From NCBI RefSeq assembly GCF_014534655.1, contig NZ_JACVVD010000003.1, forward strand, positions 124,001 through 188,000: DNA of 64,000 nt, read 5' to 3'. This document shows positions 8,870 through 17,541 of the stretch, one piece after another. The stretch comes from Paenibacillus sedimenti. GTDB taxonomy: Bacteria > Bacillota > Bacilli > Paenibacillales > NBRC-103111. Position numbers and translations under genes: made by a program. Every line of letters begins with the position of its first letter. Position 1 is the first letter of the stretch. The notes beneath the pieces were generated by a model. The model did not search any database. It saw nothing but the letters and a program-made list of their open reading frames with translations, and was not told the DNA's origin.

Positions 8870-8899
8870 TAGTATGAATAGTCCTAAGCACTTTCATGC
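8870..8899 (-). promoter_or_regulatory. SigG-type promoter for tepA-ylzJ
   Basis: On the minus strand GCATG (8895-8899), 18 bases, then CATACTA (8870-8876), matching GHATR-N18-CATWHTA at all defined positions. The transcript would carry the whole hairpin array in its leader. Confidence 0.6.
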
Positions 8900-8922
8900 A
8901 TCTGGCAGCATATGAATAAAAT

Positions 8923-8951
8923 GAAAAAGCCCTCCCCGTTAAGGAGAGAGC
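8923..8951 (-). terminator. Intrinsic terminator after rnjB
   Basis: GCTCTCTCC and GGGGAGGGC pair with two G-U pairs around a short loop and are followed by TTTTTC on the minus strand, 36 bases past the rnjB stop. Confidence 0.8.
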
Positions 8952-8987
8952 TCGTTATTTGCATAGGTTCAAGTGACTTGTTCGAGA

Positions 8988-10664
8988 CTAGACTTCCATA
9001 ATGATAGGAAGGATCATTGGTCTTCTTCTGGTTTGCTCATATAAAAATCGTCCCAGTGCATCTTTAACATTTGTTTTCAAAGACGCCCATTCATTGACAT
9101 TTTCATTCATTAATTTCGTTAGCGTATTCGTTACAATACGATTGGCTTCTTCCAAGAGACCTTCCGATTCACGTACATACACGAATCCTCGGGAAATAAT
9201 ATCCGGACCGGATAAAATTTTGCCATCTTGCTTGCTGAGCGTAACCACAACAACGAGAATACCATCTTGCGACAGCAGCTTACGATCACGCAGAACAATG
9301 TTTCCTACATCGCCAACGCCCAACCCGTCAATTAGAATGTTGCCGCTTTGAACTTTGGACCCTTTGCGAGCAACGCCATTCTGAATTTCGACTGTGTCCC
9401 CGATATCGCAGATAAATATATCGTCTCTATCGATCCCCACTGACTCGGCAAGCAAGCCGTGTTGACGCAGCATGCGGTATTCACCGTGAATCGGAATAAA
9501 GTACTTAGGCTTCATGAGATTCAGCATGAGCTTCAATTCTTCTTGGCTGCCATGGCCAGATACGTGTACACCGGTTACAGAACCAGGACCGTAGATCACG
9601 TTAGCGCCAATGCGAAACAGTTCATCCACTGTACGGCCAACATAACGCTCGTTACCCGGGATCGGAGTTGCCGCAATAATGACGGTATCGCCAGGCAAAA
9701 TATCGACTTTACGGTGCGTGGAACGCGCCATTCTTGTAAGAGCGGACATCGGTTCGCCTTGGCTGCCTGTAGAGAGAATAACAACGCGGTCAGCCGCAAG
9801 CTTGTTTACCTCTTCCGGCTCAATCAGCATGCCATCCGGAATGTGAAGATAGCCTAATTCACTTGCGATCGATACGACATTGACCATGCTACGACCGATT
9901 ACCGTTACTTTGCGATTCGTTACAGCAGCTGCATCGAACACCTGTTGAACCCGGTGAATGTTAGAAGCAAACGTCGCAATAACGACTCTTTGCTTGGCTT
10001 TACGAAACACTTCTTCGATTTCGACTCCAACGCTTTTCTCCGAACCTGTATAACCAGGTCGCTCTGCATTGGTACTATCCGAAAGCAAGGCAAGTACGCC
10101 TTTCTTCCCGATCTCTGCCATTCGATGCAGGTCGGCATATTGCTCATTGACAGGAGTCTGATCAAATTTAAAGTCACCTGTATGAACAACGACGCCTTCC
10201 GGCGTATCCAGAGCAACACCAACGGAATCCGGAATACTATGATTGGTTTTGAAAAATGAAGCGGTTATGGTGCCGAGGGAAAGAGTGGATTCCGAATTAA
10301 TCAAAATCCGTTTCGTTTCACCTAGCAAATTAGCTTCTTTCAGCTTAGCTTCAATAAGGCCGAGTGTCAGTTTCGTACCGTATACAGGAACATTGAGATG
10401 CTTGAGCACATATGGCAAACCGCCGATGTGGTCTTCATGACCGTGAGTAATAATGATGCCGCGTACTTTATCGCGATTCTCCGTTAAGTAACCGATATCA
10501 GGAATGACGATATCAATCCCCAGCATATCTTCCTCAGGGAATTTCAAACCGCTATCAATCACAACAATATCGTTTGCATACTGCACACAATACATATTTT
10601 TTCCGATTTCGCCCACGCCGCCAAGAGCGAAGATCAAAAGTTTGTCTACATTTTTTTTGGACAA
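8988..10664 (-). CDS. rnjB: Ribonuclease J (RNase J2 position)
   Basis: A 558-residue metallo-beta-lactamase/beta-CASP ribonuclease of the RNase J family, acting in mRNA decay and rRNA maturation. The zinc motif HGHEDHIGG (about residues 74-82) is intact, followed by GDFKFDQTP, the beta-CASP region and a C-terminal dimerisation domain. Its position between dapA and tepA matches rnjB (ymfA) of Bacillus subtilis. I assign J2 by synteny, as sequence alone does not separate J1 from J2 here. The start is TTG (10664) with AGAAGGAGG 7 bases upstream. The gene has its own promoter and is bounded by terminators on both sides. Confidence 0.88.
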   Translation of the reverse strand: MSKKNVDKLLIFALGGVGEIGKNMYCVQYANDIVVIDSGLKFPEEDMLGIDIVIPDIGYLTENRDKVRGIIITHGHEDHIGGLPYVLKHLNVPVYGTKLTLGLIEAKLKEANLLGETKRILINSESTLSLGTITASFFKTNHSIPDSVGVALDTPEGVVVHTGDFKFDQTPVNEQYADLHRMAEIGKKGVLALLSDSTNAERPGYTGSEKSVGVEIEEVFRKAKQRVVIATFASNIHRVQQVFDAAAVTNRKVTVIGRSMVNVVSIASELGYLHIPDGMLIEPEEVNKLAADRVVILSTGSQGEPMSALTRMARSTHRKVDILPGDTVIIAATPIPGNERYVGRTVDELFRIGANVIYGPGSVTGVHVSGHGSQEELKLMLNLMKPKYFIPIHGEYRMLRQHGLLAESVGIDRDDIFICDIGDTVEIQNGVARKGSKVQSGNILIDGLGVGDVGNIVLRDRKLLSQDGILVVVVTLSKQDGKILSGPDIISRGFVYVRESEGLLEEANRIVTNTLTKLMNENVNEWASLKTNVKDALGRFLYEQTRRRPMILPIIMEV

Positions 10665-10732
10665 GAATATACCTCCTTCTAAGATTGGACGACGAATTTT
10701 AAATGATTAAACCGAACCAGTCACTTGCAACC

Positions 10733-10762
10733 ATTATACATAAAGAAAAGCAGCAAATACAA
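10733..10762 (-). promoter_or_regulatory. SigA-type promoter for rnjB
   Basis: The minus strand reads TTGTAT (10757-10762), 18 bases, then TATAAT (10733-10738), about 70 bases upstream of the rnjB start. The dapA terminator lies immediately upstream, supporting independent transcription. Confidence 0.7.
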
Positions 10763-10835
10763 GTCGATACCCACGTGTGAACTTGACAACGGAAACCGAT
10801 GATTGCCAATCACACTCTGCAAACGCTAGTTTCCC

Positions 10836-10868
10836 CAAAAAAAGAAAACCGATGCTGGTAGCACCGAT
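10836..10868 (-). terminator. Intrinsic terminator after dapA
   Basis: ATCGGTGCT, ACC and AGCATCGG form a stem with one G-U pair, followed by TTTTCTTTTTTT on the minus strand, 14 bases past the dapA stop. It closes the spoVF-asd-dapG-dapA unit. Confidence 0.85.
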
Positions 10869-10881
10869 TCATTAGGCGTTA

Positions 10882-11745
10882 TCATTCAAAAAGAGATTGG
10901 ATGAGTTGTCCTTCTTGCTCGGATACCTGAACTAACGGAAGTCTCACTCCACCTGTCTGAATACCTTTCAGTGCCAAAGCGTGCTTGATTGGGGCAGGAC
11001 TTGGAGCACAGAAAACACCGGTAAAAATCGGATGAAGCTTGCGATGAAGCTCTGCCGCTTGCTGTATGTTGCCTTCTACATAATACTTTATCATAGATTG
11101 CATTTCTTTTCCAATCACATGACTTGCAACGCTTACAATGCCTCGGCATCCAATGGCAATCGCAGGCAGCGTATTGCTGTCTTCCCCGCTATATACGGAG
11201 AAATCAGCGTTAACGCCGTTTAAAATCCGTGTTAATTGATCCATGTTGGCGCAATCTTTGGTAGCAACAATGTTAGGGATCTTCGAAAGACGAATCGTCG
11301 TATCCGCGTCGATATTCACCCCTGTACGTCCTTGAACGTTATAAAGTACGATCGGAGCATTGACGGATTCTGCTACTGCTTTATAATGCTGGTAAAGCCC
11401 TGCCTGGGAAGGACGATTATAGTAAGGAGCTACGACGAGCAAAGCGTCTACTCCAAGCTTTTCAACTTTTTGGGAAAAATGAATCGTATGGGCAGTATCA
11501 TTACTCCCTGTGCCTGCAATGATTTTGCAGCGCCCTTTGGCGTAACGTACGGATGCCTCGATAAGTTTCAGTTTCTCCTCTTCCGTCAGCGTCGGCGACT
11601 CTCCTGTCGTTCCGCAAATGACGAGGCTATCCGACTGCTGCTCTTCGATCAAATAATTAACCAGTGGTTCTACCAGGTCCCAATTGACTTGCAGTTGATC
11701 GTCAAACGGAGTTACCATCGCTGTGACTACTCTTCCGAAATCCAC
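10882..11745 (-). CDS. dapA: 4-hydroxy-tetrahydrodipicolinate synthase DapA
   Basis: A 287-residue TIM-barrel aldolase that condenses pyruvate with aspartate semialdehyde, the branch point to lysine, meso-diaminopimelate and spore dipicolinate. CGTTGESPTL near residue 45 is the family signature. Tyr in VLYNVQGRTG and the Schiff-base Lys in VATKDCANM are both present. The start is GTG with AGGAGG upstream. It is the last gene of the spoVFA-spoVFB-asd-dapG-dapA operon, so its product can feed dipicolinate synthase directly in the mother cell. Confidence 0.95.
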   Translation of the reverse strand: MDFGRVVTAMVTPFDDQLQVNWDLVEPLVNYLIEEQQSDSLVICGTTGESPTLTEEEKLKLIEASVRYAKGRCKIIAGTGSNDTAHTIHFSQKVEKLGVDALLVVAPYYNRPSQAGLYQHYKAVAESVNAPIVLYNVQGRTGVNIDADTTIRLSKIPNIVATKDCANMDQLTRILNGVNADFSVYSGEDSNTLPAIAIGCRGIVSVASHVIGKEMQSMIKYYVEGNIQQAAELHRKLHPIFTGVFCAPSPAPIKHALALKGIQTGGVRLPLVQVSEQEGQLIQSLFE

Positions 11746-11777
11746 CGTGCATGCCTCCTAAATCGAAATCTCAATAA

Positions 11778-12995
11778 TCATTTATTTAAATAGAACTTAT
11801 GATGAAGCGCTCTAACCGCCTTAATCATATCCTCACCATGAACGAGCACCCAAATTGTCGTATTGGAATCTGCGGATTGAAGTATGCGAATATCCTCATC
11901 CGTCAAAGCCTCGACAATGTGCGCCATAATTCCCGGCACACCGTTCATGCCGCCTCCGATAACAGATACTTTCGCACAACCGCGTAATACTTTTGGTTCA
12001 TAACCTTGGCTTTCGAGAAGTTTAATGGCACGATCCGCTTCATGATCAAATACGGTATATACGACCCCGGACAGATTCACGTTGATAAAATCAACGCTAA
12101 TTTGATGCTGCGCCATCGTTTTAAATACACGAAGCTGTAAATCGAAATGGCCCCGTGCGGCAGCCACTTGAATCTGTGTAATATTCGTAAACTGAGCGAT
12201 TCCCGTCACAAAACGATCCGCGACTTGGTTCGCTTCATGATGAATCGTATCTCCTGCAGTAACTAGTGTTCCTTCATCCTTGGAAAAGGTAGATCGGACA
12301 CGAATCGGAATGTTTGCTTGCATCGCAACCTCCACTGCACGCGGGTGAATGACTTTGGCGCCATTATGCGCCATATTGCAAATTTCAGCAAAGCTGACCC
12401 GTACCAGAGGCTTGGCATCCTCTACGATTCGTGGATCTGCCGTTAAGATTCCGTTAACATCCGTAAAGATATCTACAATTTCCGCCTTAAGTGCAGCTCC
12501 GAGTGCGGTTGCAGACGTATCGCTGCCTCCGCGTCCAAGGGTAGTCAGTTCACCTTGACTCGTTGACCCTTGGAATCCAGTGACGACGACAACCTGACCG
12601 TCCTCTAGCAGTTCTAGAATCCGATTAGGCTGGATGGAAACAATTTGCGCATTTCCATGCTTATCGTTGGTCTGTATACCTGCTTGCCCACCTGTTAGAA
12701 CGGTAGACCGAATGCCTGAAGCTAGCAGCAAGCTACACAAATGTACCGCGGAAATCAACTCTCCGCAGCCCATTAACATATCGAGTTCCCTTGCCGGCAG
12801 CCCCTCCCCGTTCTGACGAACGAGGTCCAGGAGCGTATCTGTCGCATAGGGTTCCCCTTTTCTTCCCATCGCGGAAACGACGACGACTAATTTATAATCT
12901 TGCGCTAGCGCATCTTGAATGTGACCCATAACGTGTTCTCTGGCTTGAACGGTGGAAAGCGAGGTACCTCCGTACTTCTGTACAAGAATTCGCAT
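11778..12995 (-). CDS. dapG: Aspartate kinase DapG
   Basis: A 405-residue aspartokinase that phosphorylates aspartate, the first step of the lysine/diaminopimelate pathway. KYGGTS at residues 7-12 and the GRGGSDTSA segment mark the amino-acid-kinase domain, followed by two ACT regulatory domains in the C-terminal third. Gene position in the dap/spoVF cluster corresponds to the diaminopimelate-sensitive isozyme DapG of Bacillus subtilis. The inhibitor specificity is inferred from that, not from residues. The internal beta-subunit start typical of class I kinases was not examined further. Confidence 0.92.
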   Translation of the reverse strand: MRILVQKYGGTSLSTVQAREHVMGHIQDALAQDYKLVVVVSAMGRKGEPYATDTLLDLVRQNGEGLPARELDMLMGCGELISAVHLCSLLLASGIRSTVLTGGQAGIQTNDKHGNAQIVSIQPNRILELLEDGQVVVVTGFQGSTSQGELTTLGRGGSDTSATALGAALKAEIVDIFTDVNGILTADPRIVEDAKPLVRVSFAEICNMAHNGAKVIHPRAVEVAMQANIPIRVRSTFSKDEGTLVTAGDTIHHEANQVADRFVTGIAQFTNITQIQVAAARGHFDLQLRVFKTMAQHQISVDFINVNLSGVVYTVFDHEADRAIKLLESQGYEPKVLRGCAKVSVIGGGMNGVPGIMAHIVEALTDEDIRILQSADSNTTIWVLVHGEDMIKAVRALHHKFYLNK

Positions 12996-13049
12996 GAGTT
13001 TCCCCCATATTCATATCCCTGCCCGCTGTACTACCGCAGCAGGTGCTGA

Positions 13050-14087
13050 CTATTGTTCAATAGCAATATATTCAGCAATTTGTACTGCATTCCAAGCAGC
13101 GCCTTTGAGCAGATTGTCAGAAACAATCCACATGTTAAGCGCTCTTGGGTTGCTCAAATCGCGACGAACGCGACCAACGAATGTTTCCAGTTTACCGGCT
13201 GCGTCTGTAGCAAGCGGATATTGCTGTTCAGCCGGATTATCGACCAGAACAATACCAGGTGCGTTAGCAATCAAAGTTTTCACTTCTTCAATATCAAAAT
13301 CCTCTTTCAATTCAACATAGACGGATTCGGAATGTCCATAAACAACCGGAATGCGTACACAAGTCGCAGTAACATCAATGGACTCATCGCCCATAATTTT
13401 TTTCGTTTCAAGAATCATTTTCATTTCTTCATTTGTGAAGCCATTCTCGTGGAATTTGTCGATTTGCGGAATCGCATTGAACGCGATCTGATGCTTTACA
13501 GGCAAGGAGCCAACCGGTAAAATATCCGGATTCGATTCTCTGCCCTCAAGAACTTCTTTAGACTGTCTCAACATTTCGTTAATCGCTTTGGCGCCCGCAC
13601 CAGATACGGCTTGATAAGTTGAAACGATGATTTTGGAAATTCCAAAACGGTCATACAGCGGCTTCAACGCTGCAACCATTTGAATGGTGGAGCAGTTCGG
13701 GTTCGCGATAATCCCTTTGTGCTCGTTGATTTTATCAACGTTCACTTCAGGAACAACAAGCGGAGTTTCCGGATCCATACGATAAGCGCTCGTATTATCG
13801 ATACAGATCGTTCCGGCTTTAACCGCATGCGGAGCCAGCGCCTTAGAGACGTCTCCTCCAGCGCTGAACAAAGCAATTTCGACGCCCTGGAAGCTTTCAG
13901 GCGTCGCTTCTTGTACGGTGATTTCTTGACCTTTGAATGCAAGCTTAACGCCGGCAGAGCGAGCGGAAGATAACAGTTTCAGTTCCTTAATGGGGAAATT
14001 CCGTTCTTCAAGTAGACGAATGATTTGTTCTCCTACGGCACCTGTAGCGCCGACTACTGCAACATTAAAAAGTTTTTGGTTCGACAT
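13050..14087 (-). CDS. asd: Aspartate-semialdehyde dehydrogenase
   Basis: A 345-residue NADP-dependent enzyme reducing aspartyl phosphate to aspartate semialdehyde. The dinucleotide motif GATGAVGEQ is at the N terminus and the catalytic Cys lies in NPNCSTIQM. The frame is open to an ATG at 14111, but only the ATG at 14087 (MSNQKLF) has a well-placed ribosome binding site (GAGAGG). It sits between the dipicolinate synthase genes and dapG, making the whole aspartate-to-dipicolinate route contiguous with dapA. Confidence 0.94.
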   Translation of the reverse strand: MSNQKLFNVAVVGATGAVGEQIIRLLEERNFPIKELKLLSSARSAGVKLAFKGQEITVQEATPESFQGVEIALFSAGGDVSKALAPHAVKAGTICIDNTSAYRMDPETPLVVPEVNVDKINEHKGIIANPNCSTIQMVAALKPLYDRFGISKIIVSTYQAVSGAGAKAINEMLRQSKEVLEGRESNPDILPVGSLPVKHQIAFNAIPQIDKFHENGFTNEEMKMILETKKIMGDESIDVTATCVRIPVVYGHSESVYVELKEDFDIEEVKTLIANAPGIVLVDNPAEQQYPLATDAAGKLETFVGRVRRDLSNPRALNMWIVSDNLLKGAAWNAVQIAEYIAIEQ

Positions 14088-14123
14088 GTCCTGTCCTCTC
14101 CCCTGCGTCATGTTTTATATGAA

Positions 14124-14717
14124 TTAGTATTGAAATCTCTCAATGATCATAGGCTGCAGTTGTTTTCCTTCAAGGGCCGCTTCGCATGCTTCCTTGATCA
14201 AATCCATTCTGGCAACCAATGAATTAGGCTTTATTCCAGGCGCATCTTGACCGAATGGTACAAAATAAATGTTTTTGGTAATAAGAAGTTTCGCGATATT
14301 CATCGCATTGAGGCCGAGTCCATCATTGGTGGAAATGGCCAAAACGAGCGGACGCTGGTTTCTCATTTGCGCTTTTGCTGCCATAAGTACGGGACTTTCT
14401 GTCATTGCATTCGCAAGCTTGCTGGTTGTGTTTCCGGTACATGGCGCAATGACCATGACATCGAGCAGTTTGGATGGACCTAATGGTTCTGCATCTACAA
14501 TAGTAGAAATAATATCGCTGCCTGTTATATCCTTCAACTGCTGCTGCCAATCCGCAGATTTGCCGAATCGGGTATCGGTCGTTATAATCGAGTTCGATAC
14601 AATCGGAATGACACGTGCACCTGCATCTACAAATCTCTTAATCTGCGGCATGACTTCTTCCAGCGTACAATGAGAGCCGGTTAGTGCATAACCGACTGTT
14701 TTCCCTTGCCAATTCAT
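14124..14717 (-). CDS. spoVFB: Dipicolinate synthase subunit B
   Basis: A 197-residue flavoprotein-fold protein (DpaB/SpoVFB) that with SpoVFA converts dihydrodipicolinate to dipicolinic acid for the spore core. GKTVGYALTGSHCT at the N terminus and VIAPCTGNTTSKLANAMTE are typical of the flavoprotein-like family. The ATG overlaps the spoVFA stop as ATGA, so the two subunits are translationally coupled. Expression is expected in the mother cell under SigK, supported by the promoter upstream of spoVFA. Confidence 0.93.
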   Translation of the reverse strand: MNWQGKTVGYALTGSHCTLEEVMPQIKRFVDAGARVIPIVSNSIITTDTRFGKSADWQQQLKDITGSDIISTIVDAEPLGPSKLLDVMVIAPCTGNTTSKLANAMTESPVLMAAKAQMRNQRPLVLAISTNDGLGLNAMNIAKLLITKNIYFVPFGQDAPGIKPNSLVARMDLIKEACEAALEGKQLQPMIIERFQY

Positions 14718-15613
14718 TCCACATCGCTCCTGTCTTTGAAGTCTTCCTCAATCAGCTGAGTAAGCGTGTTCGCCATAATTCGGCCAGCTGTTTTGGGTGC
14801 GACGATGCCAGGCAGTCCGGGCGCGAGCATCGCTCTGATACCTCTTCTTTCGGCAAACCGGAAGTCCGTTCCGCCGGGTTTGGAGGCCAAATCGATGATG
14901 AGCGCGCGATGTGGGATATTGGTAATAACTTGCGCTGTGACTATCATAGTCGGAATTGTGTTAAAAAGCAAGTCAATATTCCCCACTTCCGGGTACAAGT
15001 CTTTCGTATAGAATGGCTGGAAACCCATCTCCCACGCTCTTGCAAAATGCTCGGGCTTCCTCACGCCAACCTTCACTGTCGCCCCTAGTCCTTGCAGTGT
15101 TTTTGCCATTGTGAACCCCGTTCGACCAAAACCTAATACCATGCACACCGATCCATGAATCGTAATATCCGTATTCTGGATCGCCATCATGAGTGCACCC
15201 TCGGCAGTCGGAATGGAGTTATAAATCGCAACATCATCCCGATCAAACAATTCAACAACCTCTATCCCTTGAGCAACACAAAGTTTTTTGAGGTAGTTCT
15301 TGGCCATTCCCGTATATACCTTGGCATGTTTAGGCAGCGAAGAGATATGATCCTCTGTCAAAATCATCTCCTCGCTGGAAAAGATCGAGTCCACTTGTCC
15401 CGAATCATCCGTACCAACGGCAGGTAATATCAACGCATCAATCGTTTGAAGAAGTGCCGGTTGGAGCTTCGCATTGGTTACGCCGCTAAACTGGCGGCCC
15501 AAATTATCAAAACCAATTAACGTTACTGTGGCATCGAGCTCGGTAAATTTCTGAATTACTTCAAGCTGCCGGGCGTCGCCGCCCATGAAAGCAACCGAAA
15601 TCCCAGTAAGCAT
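14714..15613 (-). CDS. spoVFA: Dipicolinate synthase subunit A
   Basis: The 299-residue catalytic NAD(P)-binding subunit of dipicolinate synthase (DpaA). A Rossmann motif appears around residues 155-170 (VLGFGRTGFTMAKTLQG), and the N-terminal domain begins MLTGISVAFMGGDARQLE, characteristic of the family. It is the first gene of the operon. The ribosome binding site is AAGGGGTG, 9 bases before the ATG. A SigK-type promoter lies about 40 bases upstream, and the preceding dut gene ends at a terminator, so the operon is independently controlled. Confidence 0.94.
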   Translation of the reverse strand: MLTGISVAFMGGDARQLEVIQKFTELDATVTLIGFDNLGRQFSGVTNAKLQPALLQTIDALILPAVGTDDSGQVDSIFSSEEMILTEDHISSLPKHAKVYTGMAKNYLKKLCVAQGIEVVELFDRDDVAIYNSIPTAEGALMMAIQNTDITIHGSVCMVLGFGRTGFTMAKTLQGLGATVKVGVRKPEHFARAWEMGFQPFYTKDLYPEVGNIDLLFNTIPTMIVTAQVITNIPHRALIIDLASKPGGTDFRFAERRGIRAMLAPGLPGIVAPKTAGRIMANTLTQLIEEDFKDRSDVE

Positions 15614-15651
15614 TCTCGCTTACACCCCTTTCTCGGTCCGTTTCGATACGT

Positions 15652-15680
15652 TATAGTATGCGTTCGCCTAAGGATGGGTG
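15652..15680 (-). promoter_or_regulatory. SigK-type promoter for spoVFA operon
   Basis: On the minus strand CACC (15677-15680), 16 bases, then CATACTATA (15652-15660). The -10 fits the SigK pattern CATAnnnTA exactly and the spacing is right. spoVF is SigK-dependent in Bacillus subtilis. Confidence 0.75.
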
Positions 15681-15697
15681 ACTTCTCCCGCAACAAA

Positions 15698-15729
15698 CAA
15701 AAAAAGCTCCTTCCCGAAGGAAAGAGCTT
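15698..15729 (-). terminator. Intrinsic terminator after dut
   Basis: The stem AGCTCTTTCC / GGAAGGAGCT with a TTCG loop is followed by TTTTTTTG on the minus strand, 28 bases past the dut stop. Confidence 0.92.
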
Positions 15730-15756
15730 GGTCTATAAAACATAATGCCAACGCGC

Positions 15757-16212
15757 TTATCGGCCTGTATGACCAAAACCGCCTGTGCCGCGTTCGGTCT
15801 CCGTGAGCTCAACTACCTCGTTAAGCTGAATCTGCGGGACGTGCTGGAACACCATCTGCGCAATGCGTTCGTTGCGCTGGATCGTAAACGGCTCCTGGCC
15901 ATGATTGATCAGCAGCACTTTCACCTCGCCGCGGTAATCGGCGTCGATCGTACCCGGGGAATTCAGCGTCGTGATGCCGTGTTTGTACGCTAAGCCGCTT
16001 CGCGGGCGGATCTGCGCTTCCAGCTCCGGAGGCATGCTGAGCGCAAAGCCGGTCGGAATCAGCTGACGTTCGCCCGGCTGCAGTACGACCGGCTCGCTGA
16101 CGGCAGCGTGAAGGTCGAAGCCGCTGGCAGCTGCGGACATTTTTTGCGGCAGGAGGATGTCCTCCTGGCCGGACATGCGTTTGATTTGCACTTCGTAATT
16201 ATGGAGTGACAA
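15757..16212 (-). CDS. dut: dUTP diphosphatase
   Basis: A trimeric-type dUTPase of about 151 residues hydrolysing dUTP to dUMP and pyrophosphate. All five family motifs are present: SGFDLHA, RPRSGLAYKHG, the GTIDADYRGEV segment with the catalytic Asp, RIAQMVF, and the C-terminal RGTGGFGHTGR. The frame is open to 16332, but that extension lies in mlpA and is unrelated. TTG at 16212 follows AGGAGGGATCAAC and gives the right length. It overlaps the end of mlpA by 14 bases. Bacillus subtilis has ymxH at this place. Confidence 0.92.
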   Translation of the reverse strand: MSLHNYEVQIKRMSGQEDILLPQKMSAAASGFDLHAAVSEPVVLQPGERQLIPTGFALSMPPELEAQIRPRSGLAYKHGITTLNSPGTIDADYRGEVKVLLINHGQEPFTIQRNERIAQMVFQHVPQIQLNEVVELTETERGTGGFGHTGR

Positions 16213-17455
16213 GTTGATCCCTCCTGAATCCTTGAAGTACTTCGTCGGAATGGCCGACCATGGATAGGGCAAACGGCGCCGAGAAGAGTGTCTTGGTAAG
16301 CTCACGCACATGTTCCATCTGTACACTTTCAATTCGCTCGATCATTTCATCCAAGCTGTAATGTTTGCCGGTCATCAGCTCATTTTTACCCAACCGGTTC
16401 ATACGGCTGCCCGTGCTTTCCAGACTAAGAATCAAGCTGCCCTTCAGTTGTTCCTTGCCTTTTTTCAGCTCGCCCTCCGTCATGCCTTTGACCGCAATGT
16501 CGTGAAGCAGCTCAAGTGTCACCTTCAGTACTTCTTCCGTCTGTTTAGGCGCTGTTCCGGTATAAATCGTGAACATCCCGCTGTCGATATGCGAGGAGTG
16601 GTAGGAATACACGGAGTAAGCGAGTCCTCTTTTTTCCCGAATCTCTTGGAAAAGTCTCGAACTCATGCCGCCACCGATCGCATTGTTCAAGAGCACCATC
16701 GGATACAGATTCTCCTCTTGCAGCGAAAGTCCGGGAAGGGATAGGCAAATGTGATTTTGTTCCGTTTTCTTGGCATGGAAGATGAGATCCCCAAGGAAAT
16801 CGGGAGCATCGTAATCCGTTTCGACCCCGGATTGAACGAAGCTGCCAAAATGCTGCTCAATTAATTCCCTAACATTGTCATCGATATTGCCCGCGATGCT
16901 GAGCACTGTATTTTCAGCATTGTAGAAATGCTTCATATAATTGCGCAAATCATCAGGCCTCATACCGGACAAATTATCCTGCGTTCCCAAAATGGTATAA
17001 CCGAGCGCATGCGAACCGTAAGCCGCTTTAGCCACCAAGTCATGCACCAGATCGTCCGGCGTATCTTCGTACATCGAAATTTCTTCAAAAATAACGTTCT
17101 TCTCTTTCTCCAGCTCACCCTCGTCAAAGGTCGAATTGAAAAACATGTCCGCCAGCACATCCATCGCCAGCGGCAAATGCTCATCAAGCACCTTGGCATA
17201 ATAGCACGTATACTCTTTGGAGGTAAAAGCATTCACATTACCGCCGATACCGTCGAAAATTTCGGCGATATCTTTAGCGGAGTGACGCTCCGTTCCTTTG
17301 AAAAGCATATGTTCAATAAAATGCGAGATTCCGTTGTTTTCCTGTTTCTCGTTACGTGAGCCTGTCTTCACCCAGATTCCGAACGATACGGAACGGCATG
17401 TCGGAATTTGTTCCATGACGACTCGCAAGCCATTATGTAAGCGGTATTTGATCAC
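16199..17455 (-). CDS. mlpA: M16 family processing peptidase MlpA (YmxG)
   Basis: A 418-residue M16B peptidase. The zinc motif HFIEH (about His45, Glu48, His49) is intact and followed by the second M16 half, so it resembles a single-chain mitochondrial-processing-peptidase-like enzyme. It is the third M16 gene in the window. Gene order pnp-ylxY-mlpA is conserved with Bacillus subtilis. GTG at 17455 (MIKYRLHNG...) is 7 bases from AGGAGG and is preferred over the TTG one codon upstream. Its substrate is uncertain. Confidence 0.9.
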   Translation of the reverse strand: MIKYRLHNGLRVVMEQIPTCRSVSFGIWVKTGSRNEKQENNGISHFIEHMLFKGTERHSAKDIAEIFDGIGGNVNAFTSKEYTCYYAKVLDEHLPLAMDVLADMFFNSTFDEGELEKEKNVIFEEISMYEDTPDDLVHDLVAKAAYGSHALGYTILGTQDNLSGMRPDDLRNYMKHFYNAENTVLSIAGNIDDNVRELIEQHFGSFVQSGVETDYDAPDFLGDLIFHAKKTEQNHICLSLPGLSLQEENLYPMVLLNNAIGGGMSSRLFQEIREKRGLAYSVYSYHSSHIDSGMFTIYTGTAPKQTEEVLKVTLELLHDIAVKGMTEGELKKGKEQLKGSLILSLESTGSRMNRLGKNELMTGKHYSLDEMIERIESVQMEHVRELTKTLFSAPFALSMVGHSDEVLQGFRRDQLVTP

Positions 17456-17541
17456 CAAGGTTCCTCCTCAAAATGTAGCACCTAATCGTATTCCCCATTT
17501 CATACTTACCTAGTCTAACAAAAATGTGCCTTTGACTCAAC

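Noticed and set aside
10889-13049. Lysine riboswitch in front of dapG or dapA
   Set aside because: The gaps (32 and 54 bases) are far too short for a lysine riboswitch.
16213-16332. N-terminal extension of dut
   Set aside because: The 40 extra residues are an out-of-frame reading of mlpA and have no ribosome binding site; the TTG at 16212 has AGGAGGG.
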